From positions 1-39,686 of the forward strand of contig JBDNJM010000049.1 in the NCBI GenBank assembly GCA_041687755.1: a DNA stretch of 39,686 nucleotides, read 5' to 3'. Below are positions 1 to 10,070 of the stretch, one piece after another. The number at the start of each line of letters is the position of its first letter. Within the stretch, counting starts at the first letter, position 1. A program made the position numbers and the translations under genes. The notes beneath the pieces are model-generated. The model worked only from the letters and a program-made list of their open reading frames with translations. It was not told the origin of the DNA and made no database searches. The DNA comes from JBDNJM01 sp041687755 (GTDB taxonomy: Bacteria > Planctomycetota > UBA1135 > GCA-002686595).

Positions 1-1
1 T

Positions 2-124
2 CGCACCATTACTCGACGCGCCTATGGCTTCCACTCGGCCAACGCGCTCATTGCCATGATCTTCCTATGCTGCGGTGGCGTGAAGGTCACGCCGGGCTTC
101 ACGACGCCTTCAGCGACCCACTAA
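2..124 (+). CDS. ISL3-family transposase, C-terminal fragment cut by window edge
   Basis: The frame is open from base 2 to a TAA at 122-124 and gives a 40-residue tail. It contains RRAYGFHSANALIAMIFLCC, which resembles the extreme C-terminus of ISL3-type (DDE) transposases, where an aromatic-Gly-Phe-His segment precedes a hydrophobic helix and a Cys/Gly-rich end. The catalytic part would lie upstream of the window, so whether the gene is intact cannot be seen. It is transcribed towards the recombinase module. The family call rests on memory of the tail motif only. Confidence 0.65.
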   Translation, partial: RTITRRAYGFHSANALIAMIFLCCGGVKVTPGFTTPSATH

Positions 125-202
125 AGAGGCAGGAGAGCCAGCCACCAACCAACTTCAATCCCGACGACCATCGCGTCGGCTCACACCTAAAGATCCGCAA
201 GC

Positions 203-585
203 ATGAAACCCACACCTGAATTTGTAAGCAAAATGCGCCAGCGACACGCGCAAATCGACCGTGCCACTAGTTCCGAGTTCTCCTTCGTGGAGGACATGAT
301 CTCCTCGAAGATTGCCGAGACCGAAACCTCCCCATTCCGAGAAAACTTGGAGTACAAGAGGTTGCTCAGATCCCTCTGGTCCCGACACGCCCTCCAGCTC
401 CCCCCCGGTTGGTTCCGCAAGATCTCACGGTGCTGCCACGATCACTTGAAGCAGAGTCCGGTGTTTCATTCTCCGATCGTGGCAAGAAGTCCCGCCCGAC
501 TCACAGAGGTGACCTCACTTGCCAAGGTCGTCTTTGAGCTTCGGCGAACGCAACGACAACGCGGACTTTCAGGGAGGGCGAGCAA

Positions 586-589
<4 letters not shown>
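203..589 (+). CDS. Hypothetical protein, co-translated with the recombinase
   Basis: A 128-residue protein I do not recognise. It is basic, has no signal peptide or membrane segment, and its C-terminal third is rich in Arg, Lys and Gln, which would fit nucleic-acid binding. The stop codon overlaps the start of the serine recombinase by four bases (ATGA at 586-589), so the two are probably translationally coupled. By position it could be an accessory factor of the recombinase, such as a directionality or DNA-binding partner, but nothing in the sequence proves this. The start is an ATG at 203 without a convincing ribosome-binding site. Confidence 0.6.
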
Positions 590-2555
<1,966 letters not shown>

Positions 2556-2568
2556 ACCGGGGAGGGAG

Positions 2569-2598
2569 GTTATAGACTGTCGGGAGACCGCCCGTCAA
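2569..2598 (-). promoter_or_regulatory. Sigma-70-type promoter of tRNA-Pro
   Basis: Reading the minus strand, TTGACG (2598-2593) and TATAAC (2574-2569) are separated by 18 bases. The -10 box ends 13 bases before the first tRNA base at 2555, which would give a leader of about seven bases. Close match to the housekeeping consensus. Confidence 0.7.
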
Positions 2599-2655
2599 TG
2601 GCGCTCGGGACTCCGTTCGGAGGTTCTTCGAGACCTAGCTGAAGGCTTCTCCCCC

Positions 2656-2997
2656 ATGCCCCTGATCCATCGCACCCTGCGCCGGACGCGCGCCAACGCC
2701 AGGCGGCGGCATCGGACCTGGATGATGTCCATGAGCCTGGCCAGCCTCGCCTGGGGCTGCTGGTGGCTGGACCTGGTCCTGATGCGCTTTGTGCCCGACG
2801 TCGTGCCCAGCTTTGCACTGATGGCGACCCTGGCCAGCCTGATCGCCGTGGTCGGCGTGGGCGTCGGGCTGTTCAGCCTTAGGGGCCGCAACGCGGTGTG
2901 GCTGGGGATCGCAATGATTCCGATCCTGGCCAACGCCAGCCTGCTCGCGCTGCCGTACTTGATCGATCCCGAGGTCTGGCGCACGGCGACCGGCTGA
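2656..2997 (+). CDS. Small membrane protein, unknown function
   Basis: A 113-residue protein with an Arg-rich N-terminus (about 1-22) followed by three hydrophobic segments: about 25-48, 52-75 and 80-103. The positive N-terminal stretch predicts a cytoplasmic N-terminus. I recognise no family. It stands alone between tRNA-Pro and the end of the minus-strand plsY-gpsA cluster, and it converges on that cluster with a 21-base gap. Confidence 0.55.
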   Translation: MPLIHRTLRRTRANARRRHRTWMMSMSLASLAWGCWWLDLVLMRFVPDVVPSFALMATLASLIAVVGVGVGLFSLRGRNAVWLGIAMIPILANASLLALPYLIDPEVWRTATG

Positions 2998-3018
2998 AGG
3001 CCGGGCGCGCGAGGGTCG

Positions 3019-3426
3019 CTACTGGAGCGGCGTGGAGGCGAGGATCATCCAGGCCCCGGTCACCGTCGTCACCACCGTCAGGCCCAGCACGAGGAACGCC
3101 GCCGCCCGGTGCCAGGGGCGCAGGCGCTCGCGCGCGGGGCCGCGAGCGCGCAGGGTTGCTAGCCCTGTGAGCAGCGGCGCCAGGTAGAGCGCGGTCGTGA
3201 GCTTCGCCAGGCCGAGATGGATCGGCGTGATCAGCCCCGCTGCCTCGAGGTCGTACAGCTCGCCCAGCTGGACCGCGAAGAAGATCGCCCCGCCGAGACT
3301 GGCCACGGCGGCTCCGACTAGGGGCAGGTGAAGCCGCATGCGCCGGGTGAGCCCCGTCAGCGTGACGCCTACCAACAGAACGACCGTCATAGCGAGAAAG
3401 AAGACGAAGGCGGTCGTCGGACTCAA
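3019..3426 (-). CDS. Four-helix membrane protein behind gpsA
   Basis: The frame stays open far into gpsA, but the credible protein starts at the TTG at 3426, which overlaps the gpsA stop (TTGA, 3426-3423). This gives 135 residues starting with Ser-Pro-Thr-Thr, with four hydrophobic segments at about 5-25, 33-53, 68-90 and 108-130 and an RRMRLH loop after the first. The overlap means it is probably co-translated with gpsA. Function is unknown; the helix pattern recalls small DUF420/YozB-like membrane proteins but I see no diagnostic residues. Anything upstream of 3426 in this frame is a shadow of gpsA. Confidence 0.55.
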   Translation of the reverse strand: MSPTTAFVFFLAMTVVLLVGVTLTGLTRRMRLHLPLVGAAVASLGGAIFFAVQLGELYDLEAAGLITPIHLGLAKLTTALYLAPLLTGLATLRARGPARERLRPWHRAAAFLVLGLTVVTTVTGAWMILASTPLQ

Positions 3427-4454
3427 CGCAGCCCCTGCAGCAGGCCGTCCATTTCCGCGGAGGGCTCGCGCGCCATCAGGGCCTGCACGGCCTCGCGCGG
3501 GTCGCGACCGTCGAACAGCACGGCATACACCTGCGCCGCGATCGGGAGCTGCAGCGAGCGTGCCTCGGATTCCGGCCCGAACAGCGCACGCGTCGTCCAC
3601 ACGCCCTCGGCCACCATGTTCATCTCCTCGAGCACCTGCTCGAGCTGCATGCCCTGGCCGATCTTCTCGCCGACCGCACGGTTGCGCGAGTGCTGCGAGC
3701 AGGCCGTGGTGATCAGGTCGCCGACGCCCGCAAGCCCGAAGAAGGTCTCCGGACGCGCGCCGTGCACTGCGCCGTAGCGCGCCATCTCGACCATGCCGCG
3801 CGTCAGCAGCGCCGCCTTCGCGTTGTCGCCAAGGCCCAGCCCGTCGCTGATACCCGCGGCGAGCGCGATCACGTTCTTGAGCGCTCCGCCGAGCTCCGCG
3901 CCGACCGGGTCGGGGCTGGTGTAGACCCGGAACGACTCCCCCGTCAGGGCGGCCTGGGCGGTCTCCGCGAGACCGGGCGTCGTCGAGGCGACCACGACGC
4001 TGGCCGGCAGCCCGCGCGCGACTTCCTCCGCGTGGCTTGGCCCGGTCAATACGCCAATCGGGCGCTTGCCGAGCACTTCCGTGAGGATCTGCGTAGGACG
4101 CTTGAAGGTCTCGATCTCGAGCCCCTTAGTCGCGCTCACGACCGCCAGCTTGCCGTCCATCGCGTTCTCGAACTTTTCCGCGACGCCGCGCAGAAACTGT
4201 GTCGGGACGACGCTGATGCAAAGCTCCGCACCGGCGGAGGCCTCGAACGGATCCGCCGAGAACTCCAGGCTCGAAGGCAGGTCGATACCGGGGAGGTAGC
4301 GCTCGTTGCGCCCGGAGTTCCGCAGCTCAGCGGAGCGCTCGGGGAAGTTGCTCCACAGCGTCGTCGGCACGTCGTTGCGCGCGAGTACCATCGCGAGGGC
4401 GGTGCCCCAGCTGCCGTCGCCGATCACCAGGGCTTTCTTGAGGGTAGAGGTCAT
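3423..4454 (-). CDS. gpsA: Glycerol-3-phosphate dehydrogenase [NAD(P)+]
   Basis: Reduces dihydroxyacetone phosphate to sn-glycerol 3-phosphate for phospholipid synthesis in the cytoplasm. The 343-residue protein starts with a Rossmann dinucleotide site (IGDGSWGTALA, about 11-21), followed by TGPSHAEEVARGLP, the conserved GALKNVIALAAG segment with the catalytic Lys, and GLAGVGDLITTACSQHSRN, all family hallmarks. The length is normal. The preceding plsY on the same strand consumes its product, and the 74-base gap suggests one transcript plsY-gpsA-membrane protein. Confidence 0.97.
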   Translation of the reverse strand: MTSTLKKALVIGDGSWGTALAMVLARNDVPTTLWSNFPERSAELRNSGRNERYLPGIDLPSSLEFSADPFEASAGAELCISVVPTQFLRGVAEKFENAMDGKLAVVSATKGLEIETFKRPTQILTEVLGKRPIGVLTGPSHAEEVARGLPASVVVASTTPGLAETAQAALTGESFRVYTSPDPVGAELGGALKNVIALAAGISDGLGLGDNAKAALLTRGMVEMARYGAVHGARPETFFGLAGVGDLITTACSQHSRNRAVGEKIGQGMQLEQVLEEMNMVAEGVWTTRALFGPESEARSLQLPIAAQVYAVLFDGRDPREAVQALMAREPSAEMDGLLQGLR

Positions 4455-4528
4455 CGCTTCGGGTGCAGTTCGGGTGCGGTTCGGGAGGGCCGGTCGGGGT
4501 CGGGGAGAAAGGGGCGGGGCGTGAAGAA

Positions 4529-5257
4529 TCAGGCGGAGGTCTCGTCGGATCCAGGCGACGGCTCGGCTCCGGGCTCGAGTTTAGGACCGCCGATGCGCGG
4601 CTCGGTGCCGGCCAGGATGCGCGCGAAGTTGGCGCGGTGGCGCACGAAAATCAGAAGGGTCAGGCCCGCTGCTCCGAACACCACGGGCCATCCGTACCAC
4701 GCGCCCGCGGTGATGCGCCACGCGGCAACGCACGGGAACGCGGCGCCCATCGCGAGCGACGCGCAGGCGACCATGCGCGAGACGCCGAGCGTCGCGAGCC
4801 AGACCAGGCCAGCGCCGAGGAAAATCAGCGGGTCGATGCCGACGAGCGCGCCCGCACCGGTCGCGACCGCCTTGCCGCCCTTGAAGCGCAGGTAGATCGG
4901 GAACACGTGGCCGAGGACCGCGGCGGCGCCGAACGCGGTGCGCCAGAGGTCGTCGGGCGGCCCGCTCTCGAACAGCGGCGCGAGCAGCGCGACCGACACG
5001 TAGCCCTTGGCGAAATCGAGCAGAAAAGCCAGCAGACCGAGTGGCTTGCCCAGCACGCGCATCGCGTTGGTCGCGCCGATGTTGCCGCTGCCGACGTCGC
5101 GCAGATCGATGCCCTTGATCAACCGCACCATCACCAGCCCGAAGGGCACCGCGCCCAGGAGATAGGCGAGCAGCAACCCCAGCAGGAGCACTGCTCCAGG
5201 ACCGGTCGCGGCAGGATCCTGAGTCAGGCCGGGAGCGAGGGTCAGGGCGGCGGGCAT
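4529..5257 (-). CDS. plsY: Glycerol-3-phosphate acyltransferase PlsY
   Basis: Transfers the acyl group of acyl-phosphate to glycerol 3-phosphate at the inner membrane, making lysophosphatidic acid. Three loop motifs of PlsY are visible: GSGNIGATNAMR, KGGKAVATGAGAL and RHRANFARILAGTEPRIG, set between about five hydrophobic helices. At 242 residues it is a little longer than the usual about 200, with an extra acidic/Pro-rich C-terminal tail. It lies directly upstream of gpsA, which supplies its substrate. The ATG at 5257 precedes the first helix by a short periplasmic stretch. Confidence 0.96.
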   Translation of the reverse strand: MPAALTLAPGLTQDPAATGPGAVLLLGLLLAYLLGAVPFGLVMVRLIKGIDLRDVGSGNIGATNAMRVLGKPLGLLAFLLDFAKGYVSVALLAPLFESGPPDDLWRTAFGAAAVLGHVFPIYLRFKGGKAVATGAGALVGIDPLIFLGAGLVWLATLGVSRMVACASLAMGAAFPCVAAWRITAGAWYGWPVVFGAAGLTLLIFVRHRANFARILAGTEPRIGGPKLEPGAEPSPGSDETSA

Positions 5258-5457
5258 GGCGGGGTGAGGGGCGACAGTACCGCTGAGTCGGTCGAGACCG
5301 TTCGCGCGGGCCAGCAGGGTAGCGCGGTGGGCCCTCGGAAGCTCCCTGGGCCGGGGGTTCCCGCAGGCCGAATCCGGAGACCGCGCAGACTCGGAGTCGG
5401 CCCCGGCGCTAAGCTCGGCCCCTATTCCCCCGGCAGGCCCCGCGCCGCCGTCCCGCT

Positions 5458-7482
5458 TTGCGCACCATTGGAGTCGATACAGGAGGCACGTTCACCGACC
5501 TCGTCGCCGTGGACGCCGAGGGCGAGACCCGCGTCCTCAAGCTGCCGTCGAGCCCCGCGGACCCAGGCGCCGCCGTCGCGGAGGGCCTGGCCCGTCTGGG
5601 CGCTACCCCCGCCGACCGCATCGTCCACGGCACGACCGTCGGCCTGAACGCCCTGCTGACCGGCCGCGTGGCGCGCACCGCCCTGGTCACCAACCGCGGC
5701 TTCCGGGACCTGATCGAGATCGACCGCCAGGACCGGCCCGACCTGTACGCCCTCGAGCCGCGCCGCGCCGCGGCCCTGGCCCCGCGGGAGCTGCGCTTCG
5801 AGGTCGACCAGCGCAGCTTCCCCGACGGCGCCGGTGGTTTCGAGCAGGCCGCGGAGCCGACGCCCGACGACCTGCGCAAGCTGGCGCGCCGCATCGGCCG
5901 CAGCGGCGCTGAAGCCGTCGCTGTCTGCCTGCTGCACAGCTACGCCGACCCGGCCATCGAGCGCCGCGTCGCCGACGCCCTGGCCGCAGAACTCGACCTC
6001 CCGATCACCTGCTCCGCCGAGCTGCTCGCCGAGCACCGCGAGGTCGAGCGCTTCCACACGGCCCTGGTCAACGCCGCCCTGCAGCCGACGTTCGAGCGCT
6101 ATCTCGGCGCCCTTGAGGCGCGCCTCGCCGAGCGCCTGGGCGGGCCCCCTAAGCTCTCGATCCTGCAGTCCTCGGGCGGCACGCTGCCCGCGCCGAGTGC
6201 CGCGCGAGAGCCCGTGCGCGTGGTGCTGTCCGGCCCCGCCGGCGGCGTCGTCGGCGCCGCAGCCGCCGCCGAAGCCCTTGGCCACGACGCGCTGATCAGC
6301 TTCGACATGGGCGGCACCAGCAGCGACGTCGCCTTCCACTCGGGCGACGCTGCCGCCGAGGAGGGTCGCCGCCCCGGCGACCTCCCGCGCACCGCCGGCC
6401 TGCCCATCGGCGTGCCGACCCTCGACATCCACACGATCGGCTGCGGCGGCGGCAGTCTCCTGCACGTCGACGCCGCCGGCGCTTTGCGCGTCGGGCCCAG
6501 CAGCGCCGGCGCCGACCCGGGCCCCGTGTGCCACGGTCGCTCGGACCAGCTCACGCTCACCGACGCCCACGTCGCGCTCGGGCATGTCGGCACCGGCAGC
6601 TTCCTCGGCGGCGAGTTCCCGCTCGACACCGACGCGGTGCAGCGCGCGTTCGAGCTCCTCGGCCGACGCCTCGGCGCCAAGCCCATCGAGGTCGCGCGCG
6701 GCGCGGTCGAAATCGCGCGCGCCCACTCGCGGCGGGCCCTGCGCGTGATGACGCTCGAGCGCGGCCGCGACCCCGCGCGCCTCCCGCTCGTCGCGTTCGG
6801 CGGCGCCGGCGGCCTGCACGCCGCGCCCCTGGCCCAGAGCCTCGGCCTCAGCGAGGCCATCGTCCCGATGCACCCCGGCGCGCTCTCCGCCCTCGGCATG
6901 ACCCGGGCCAGCGCGCGCCGCGATGCCGTGCGCACCGTGCTCGAGCCCCTCGGCTCCCTCGGCCGCGGCACCCTGGCCGGCTGGCTCCGTGACCTCCGCG
7001 CCGAGGCCCGCGCCGCCCTGCGCGCCGACGGCGTCCCCGCCCGGGGCGAGCAGGTCGAGCGCGAGGCCGACCTGCGCTACGCTGGCCAAGGACATGAGCT
7101 GCGCCTGACGATCGGCACGGGCGACCTCGCCAAGGCGTTCGAGAGCGCCCACGAGCGCCTGTTCGGCTACCTCCTCGAGGGCGCCGCGATCGAACTGGTC
7201 TGCTTGCGCGTTCGCGTCCGCGGCGCCCTCGCCCAGGCCGCCGCCCTCCCGACTCCCCGCCGCCGCGCGGCCCCGCGCAGCGCCCGCCGCCCGGACGCCC
7301 GCGTCGACCTCGGCCAGGGCTTCGCCAGCACCCCGATCTGGGACCGCGCCGCCCTCGCGCCCGGGCACTGGCTGGACGGACCGGCCGTGATCCAGGAGTA
7401 CTCGGGGACCACCCTTGTCCCCCCCGGAACCCGGGCGAACGTGGGCCCGGGCGGCCACCTGCGCTTACGAGCCGGCGCCTGA
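5458..7482 (+). CDS. Hydantoinase A / 5-oxoprolinase family protein
   Basis: A member of the HyuA/OplA family, ATP-dependent ring-opening amidohydrolases acting on hydantoins, 5-oxoproline or related lactams. The start is the TTG at 5458, giving GVDTGGTFTDLV, the N-terminal phosphate-binding motif; then HGTTVGLNALL, the SGPAGGVVGA region (about 255-265) and FDMGGTSSDVAF with GCGGGSLLHVDAAG, all typical of the hydantoinase A/actin-like fold. The 674-residue length fits a stand-alone A subunit. No HyuB partner is adjacent, although A and B often sit side by side, so substrate and partner are open. The antisense strand is also open for nearly the full length, a GC-rich codon effect. Confidence 0.9.
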   Translation: MRTIGVDTGGTFTDLVAVDAEGETRVLKLPSSPADPGAAVAEGLARLGATPADRIVHGTTVGLNALLTGRVARTALVTNRGFRDLIEIDRQDRPDLYALEPRRAAALAPRELRFEVDQRSFPDGAGGFEQAAEPTPDDLRKLARRIGRSGAEAVAVCLLHSYADPAIERRVADALAAELDLPITCSAELLAEHREVERFHTALVNAALQPTFERYLGALEARLAERLGGPPKLSILQSSGGTLPAPSAAREPVRVVLSGPAGGVVGAAAAAEALGHDALISFDMGGTSSDVAFHSGDAAAEEGRRPGDLPRTAGLPIGVPTLDIHTIGCGGGSLLHVDAAGALRVGPSSAGADPGPVCHGRSDQLTLTDAHVALGHVGTGSFLGGEFPLDTDAVQRAFELLGRRLGAKPIEVARGAVEIARAHSRRALRVMTLERGRDPARLPLVAFGGAGGLHAAPLAQSLGLSEAIVPMHPGALSALGMTRASARRDAVRTVLEPLGSLGRGTLAGWLRDLRAEARAALRADGVPARGEQVEREADLRYAGQGHELRLTIGTGDLAKAFESAHERLFGYLLEGAAIELVCLRVRVRGALAQAAALPTPRRRAAPRSARRPDARVDLGQGFASTPIWDRAALAPGHWLDGPAVIQEYSGTTLVPPGTRANVGPGGHLRLRAGA

Positions 7483-7486
7483 ACCC

Positions 7487-7667
7487 AACGGCGTGGGTTG
7501 CGTGTGGATCCGATCCGTCCAGGAGGAGCCAAACCCCGATGCCCCAAGCACCTGCGCCGAATCGACAGAAGCACCAGGGTCTCGTCCGCCCAACGATCGC
7601 TGCAGGTCGAGCCGGGCCCCAGCTGGGGCCGCCGGCGCAGCGGGCGCCAACACTCAACCCTTGCAGT
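7487..7667 (+). repeat. Family 1 stop-anchored inverted-terminus element, copy A
   Basis: The element starts four bases after the TGA of the hydantoinase-like gene. Its left end (7487-7510) contains GCGTGGGTTG and GTGTGGATC, and its right end (to 7667) contains CACTCAACCC and GCAGTT, the inverted counterpart. Copy B at 12964-13147 has the same termini, the same four-base offset from a TGA, nearly the same length (184 against 181 bp) and a diverged interior in which an ATGCC..ACCTG..CGCCGA segment is still recognisable. It holds no coding frame I trust. It could be a MITE-like element, a structured 3' RNA or a terminator. Confidence 0.65.
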
Positions 7668-7724
7668 TTGCTCCGGAAGGCCCCCGGCCCGTCGCACGTC
7701 CCTGGGACCGCTCCCCGGGCCGGG

Positions 7725-7752
7725 TTGCATTGGGAGAGGCCTGTTCTAGGAT
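7725..7752 (+). promoter_or_regulatory. Candidate promoter for the ferredoxin gene
   Basis: TTGCAT (7725-7730) and TAGGAT (7747-7752) are spaced by 16 bases in the 400-base gap before the ferredoxin. The remainder of the gap, 7753-7888, is an untranslated leader of about 130 bases in which I see no known riboswitch. Confidence 0.4.
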
Positions 7753-7888
7753 GTTTCAGGCCGGAACGGTGTCAGAGCGCTGCCCCCGACCCTGCCCGCC
7801 CGTCGGGAACTGTATTCTTCCGTCCCGGGCCCCCGCGGCCCGGACTTCTCCCCTCGAGCCGATCGCGCCCTCATAAGCCATCCCTCCC

Positions 7889-8155
<267 letters not shown>

Positions 8156-8184
8156 AGCCACCGGCGGCCGTCTTCCAGCGCGCC

Positions 8185-8226
8185 CCGCGGTGCCTCCATC
8201 ACCTGCAGGGGATGGAGGCGCCGCGG
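8185..8226 (+). terminator. Strong hairpin after the ferredoxin gene
   Basis: A 16-bp stem with one G-T pair joins CCGCGGTGCCTCCATC (8185-8200) and its complement (8211-8226) around a 10-base loop. No T-run follows, so it may be a Rho-assisted terminator or a 3' stabilising structure. It works in either direction as a structure. Confidence 0.5.
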
Positions 8227-8499
8227 GAGGCCCTTCGTTGGGCAGCGCGGCGGGCTGACGAATCCGGTTGGGCAAGGTCCGGGTCGGAAGGCTGGAGACG
8301 AGAGCGCGGCGGGTGGCCTTGGCCGCAGCGGGCGCCCTAGCAACCGAGAGGCGGGCGCGAGAGCTGGATTCCAGACCTGCTGCAGGCCCGACTTTGCACC
8401 CAGACTGACTTCACCGCTCAACGGTCAGCGCCCGCCGGCCCACTGCGCGAGCGGCGCTCGCGCCGACCCTCCCCGACGTCCAGCCCCTGGCCCCACGCC
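8227..8499. other. Gene-free stretch before the SGNH lipoprotein
   Basis: With the hairpin before it, this completes a 344-base gap between ferredoxin and the next gene. I see no trustworthy reading frame, tRNA or known RNA motif. It presumably carries the promoter of the lipoprotein gene, but no clear -35/-10 pair stands out. Confidence 0.4.
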
Positions 8500-9426
8500 A
8501 TGCGACCCCTCCTCCTCGCCTTCCTGACCCTGCACCTCGCCGCCTGCTCGAACGGGTCGAGCGAGGGCGAGAACCTTCCGTCAGCGCCCGGCGGAGCGGG
8601 CGCGACCAGCGACCCCACAGATCGTGACGTCGCGCTTGGCCAACCCGCCGTAGCCGCGCCCGATGCCGCGCTCCAGGGCCCCAGCGCAGAAGTGCTGGCC
8701 CTGTTCCAGCGCCCCGCCGTGCTCGGCGCCAGCGTCTCGGACGGCTTCGGGCTCGAGAGCACCGAACTGGGCGTTCCCGCGACCCTCTCCGACTACCTCG
8801 ACACCGCCCTGACCCTCGAGCATGGTCCGATCGGCGCCCACGCCGACAACCTGACCTTCTCGAACCCGATGGGCTACCTCGAGTCCCAGCTGAAGTCGGC
8901 TCTAATCGGCGGCGCGTCGGTCGTGATCGCGCCGGACCTCCTGTTCTGGATGCTCTACGGCGAGCGCCCGAGCGAGCAGGCCCGACTCGAGCGCCTCGAC
9001 GCGGGGCTTGCGCGCATCGCCGCGCTCGAGATTCCCACCGTGCTCGGCAACCTGCCCGACATCGAGGACCCGATCCCGCTGCTGATCACCGCTTCGATGA
9101 TCCCCGACCCGGAGACGATCGCGACGGCCAACGCGCGCCTCTTGGTCTGGGCCGACGAGCGCGAGCACGTGCACCTCGTCGACGTGGAGGGCTGGTTCGC
9201 GGCGCTCCTGACAGGCGACCCGGTCGAGGTTCGCGGCGAAATCATCGACGAGTCCCTAGGCGACCTCGTGCAGTCCGACGGCCTGCACGCGACGAGCCTG
9301 GGCACGGCGGCCCTGACTCTCGCCTGCCTCGCCGTGCTCGAGGAGACCTACGGCTTGGACTCCGGCATCGAATGGGACCTGTTGATGGTCGAGTCGCTAA
9401 CTCGCGAACGCCTCACCTCGAAGTAG
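8500..9426 (+). CDS. SGNH/GDSL-type hydrolase lipoprotein
   Basis: Predicted lipoprotein with a signal peptide and lipobox LAAC, Cys16 being the acylation site. The mature part carries the SGNH blocks: block I VLGASVSDGFG with Ser78 as probable nucleophile (the usual GDS reads GAS), block III GNLPDIED with the conserved Asn, and block V DGLHATSLG with D260 and H263. This implies an esterase, lipase or carbohydrate deacetylase role in the cell envelope. The substrate is unknown. It stands alone between the ferredoxin and a convergent small membrane gene. At 308 residues it is longer than a minimal SGNH domain because of a Gly/Asp-rich linker after the lipobox. Confidence 0.82.
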   Translation: MRPLLLAFLTLHLAACSNGSSEGENLPSAPGGAGATSDPTDRDVALGQPAVAAPDAALQGPSAEVLALFQRPAVLGASVSDGFGLESTELGVPATLSDYLDTALTLEHGPIGAHADNLTFSNPMGYLESQLKSALIGGASVVIAPDLLFWMLYGERPSEQARLERLDAGLARIAALEIPTVLGNLPDIEDPIPLLITASMIPDPETIATANARLLVWADEREHVHLVDVEGWFAALLTGDPVEVRGEIIDESLGDLVQSDGLHATSLGTAALTLACLAVLEETYGLDSGIEWDLLMVESLTRERLTSK

Positions 9427-9591
9427 CGCCGCAACCCCCTGGCGCGATCTTCGTCCTGCGAACGACTCCAGGGGAGCCGCCCAAACACGAGCGCAGCGCT
9501 TCTTGCACCTCCGTTCCTACGCGACCGTAGAGGTCCGCTCCCCCGAGGGATGGGCCTCCCAAGGAGTCTCGGCCCGCCTCCGCCGGACGCG

Positions 9592-9936
9592 TTATTGCTT
9601 GCGCTCGGAAGCCTCGTGAAGCACGTGGGACTCGGCGTCCTCTTCCGCTGTTAGTTCTCCGGCCACGATGAGCGGCGCGCAATACCAGATCATCAGACCT
9701 GCGGTCAGGATCAGCAGCCAGGGATTGAGAACCAAACCGAAGATCAGCCCAGCACCCAGCGCGAGCCAAAACACCCAGCGCCAGGATTCGCGGACCATGG
9801 CGCGTTCAGCGGCCCCTTCTCCCAGCCTAACCGTGCTCTCGAACTCCTCGGGCGGAAGCTTCACCCGTGCCTCTTCCAGCGCTTCGGGCAGCGGCAACTC
9901 AGCGTCAGGTTCGTTCATGTGGCTGAACTTGGGCAT
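9592..9936 (-). CDS. Small two-helix membrane protein, unknown
   Basis: A 114-residue protein with an acidic N-terminal half, a central pair of hydrophobic segments (about 53-72 and 74-92) and a charged His/Glu tail. A second ATG at 9918 would give 108 residues starting MNEPDAELPLPEA and is equally plausible. I recognise no family. It converges on the SGNH lipoprotein gene and lies downstream of, and in the same direction as, the TonB-dependent receptor, with a 134-base gap between them. Confidence 0.5.
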   Translation of the reverse strand: MPKFSHMNEPDAELPLPEALEEARVKLPPEEFESTVRLGEGAAERAMVRESWRWVFWLALGAGLIFGLVLNPWLLILTAGLMIWYCAPLIVAGELTAEEDAESHVLHEASERKQ

Positions 9937-10070
9937 TGGAACCGGCTCTCAAGAGGGTCGGGAAGTCGACTGACTATTATCAAGCTACCCAAGTCGCTCT
10001 AGAGCCGAAATGGGGACTTGTTTGTAGTCCCCCTCGCCGCGTTGGGCATCACGACCCCGACCTCCCCCCG

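Noticed and set aside
5422..7458. A 678-codon open frame on the minus strand opposite the hydantoinase-like gene
   Set aside because: It is a shadow of the real gene: no recognisable motif, composition dominated by Gly, Ala, Arg and Val, as expected when GC-rich codons are read on the other strand.
7483..7671. Family 1 repeats as integron attC sites
   Set aside because: ACCCAAC at the left end of copy A fits the RYYYAAC core, but copy B has TGCCAAC and neither right end fits GTTRRRY. No integron integrase is seen and the neighbours are housekeeping genes.
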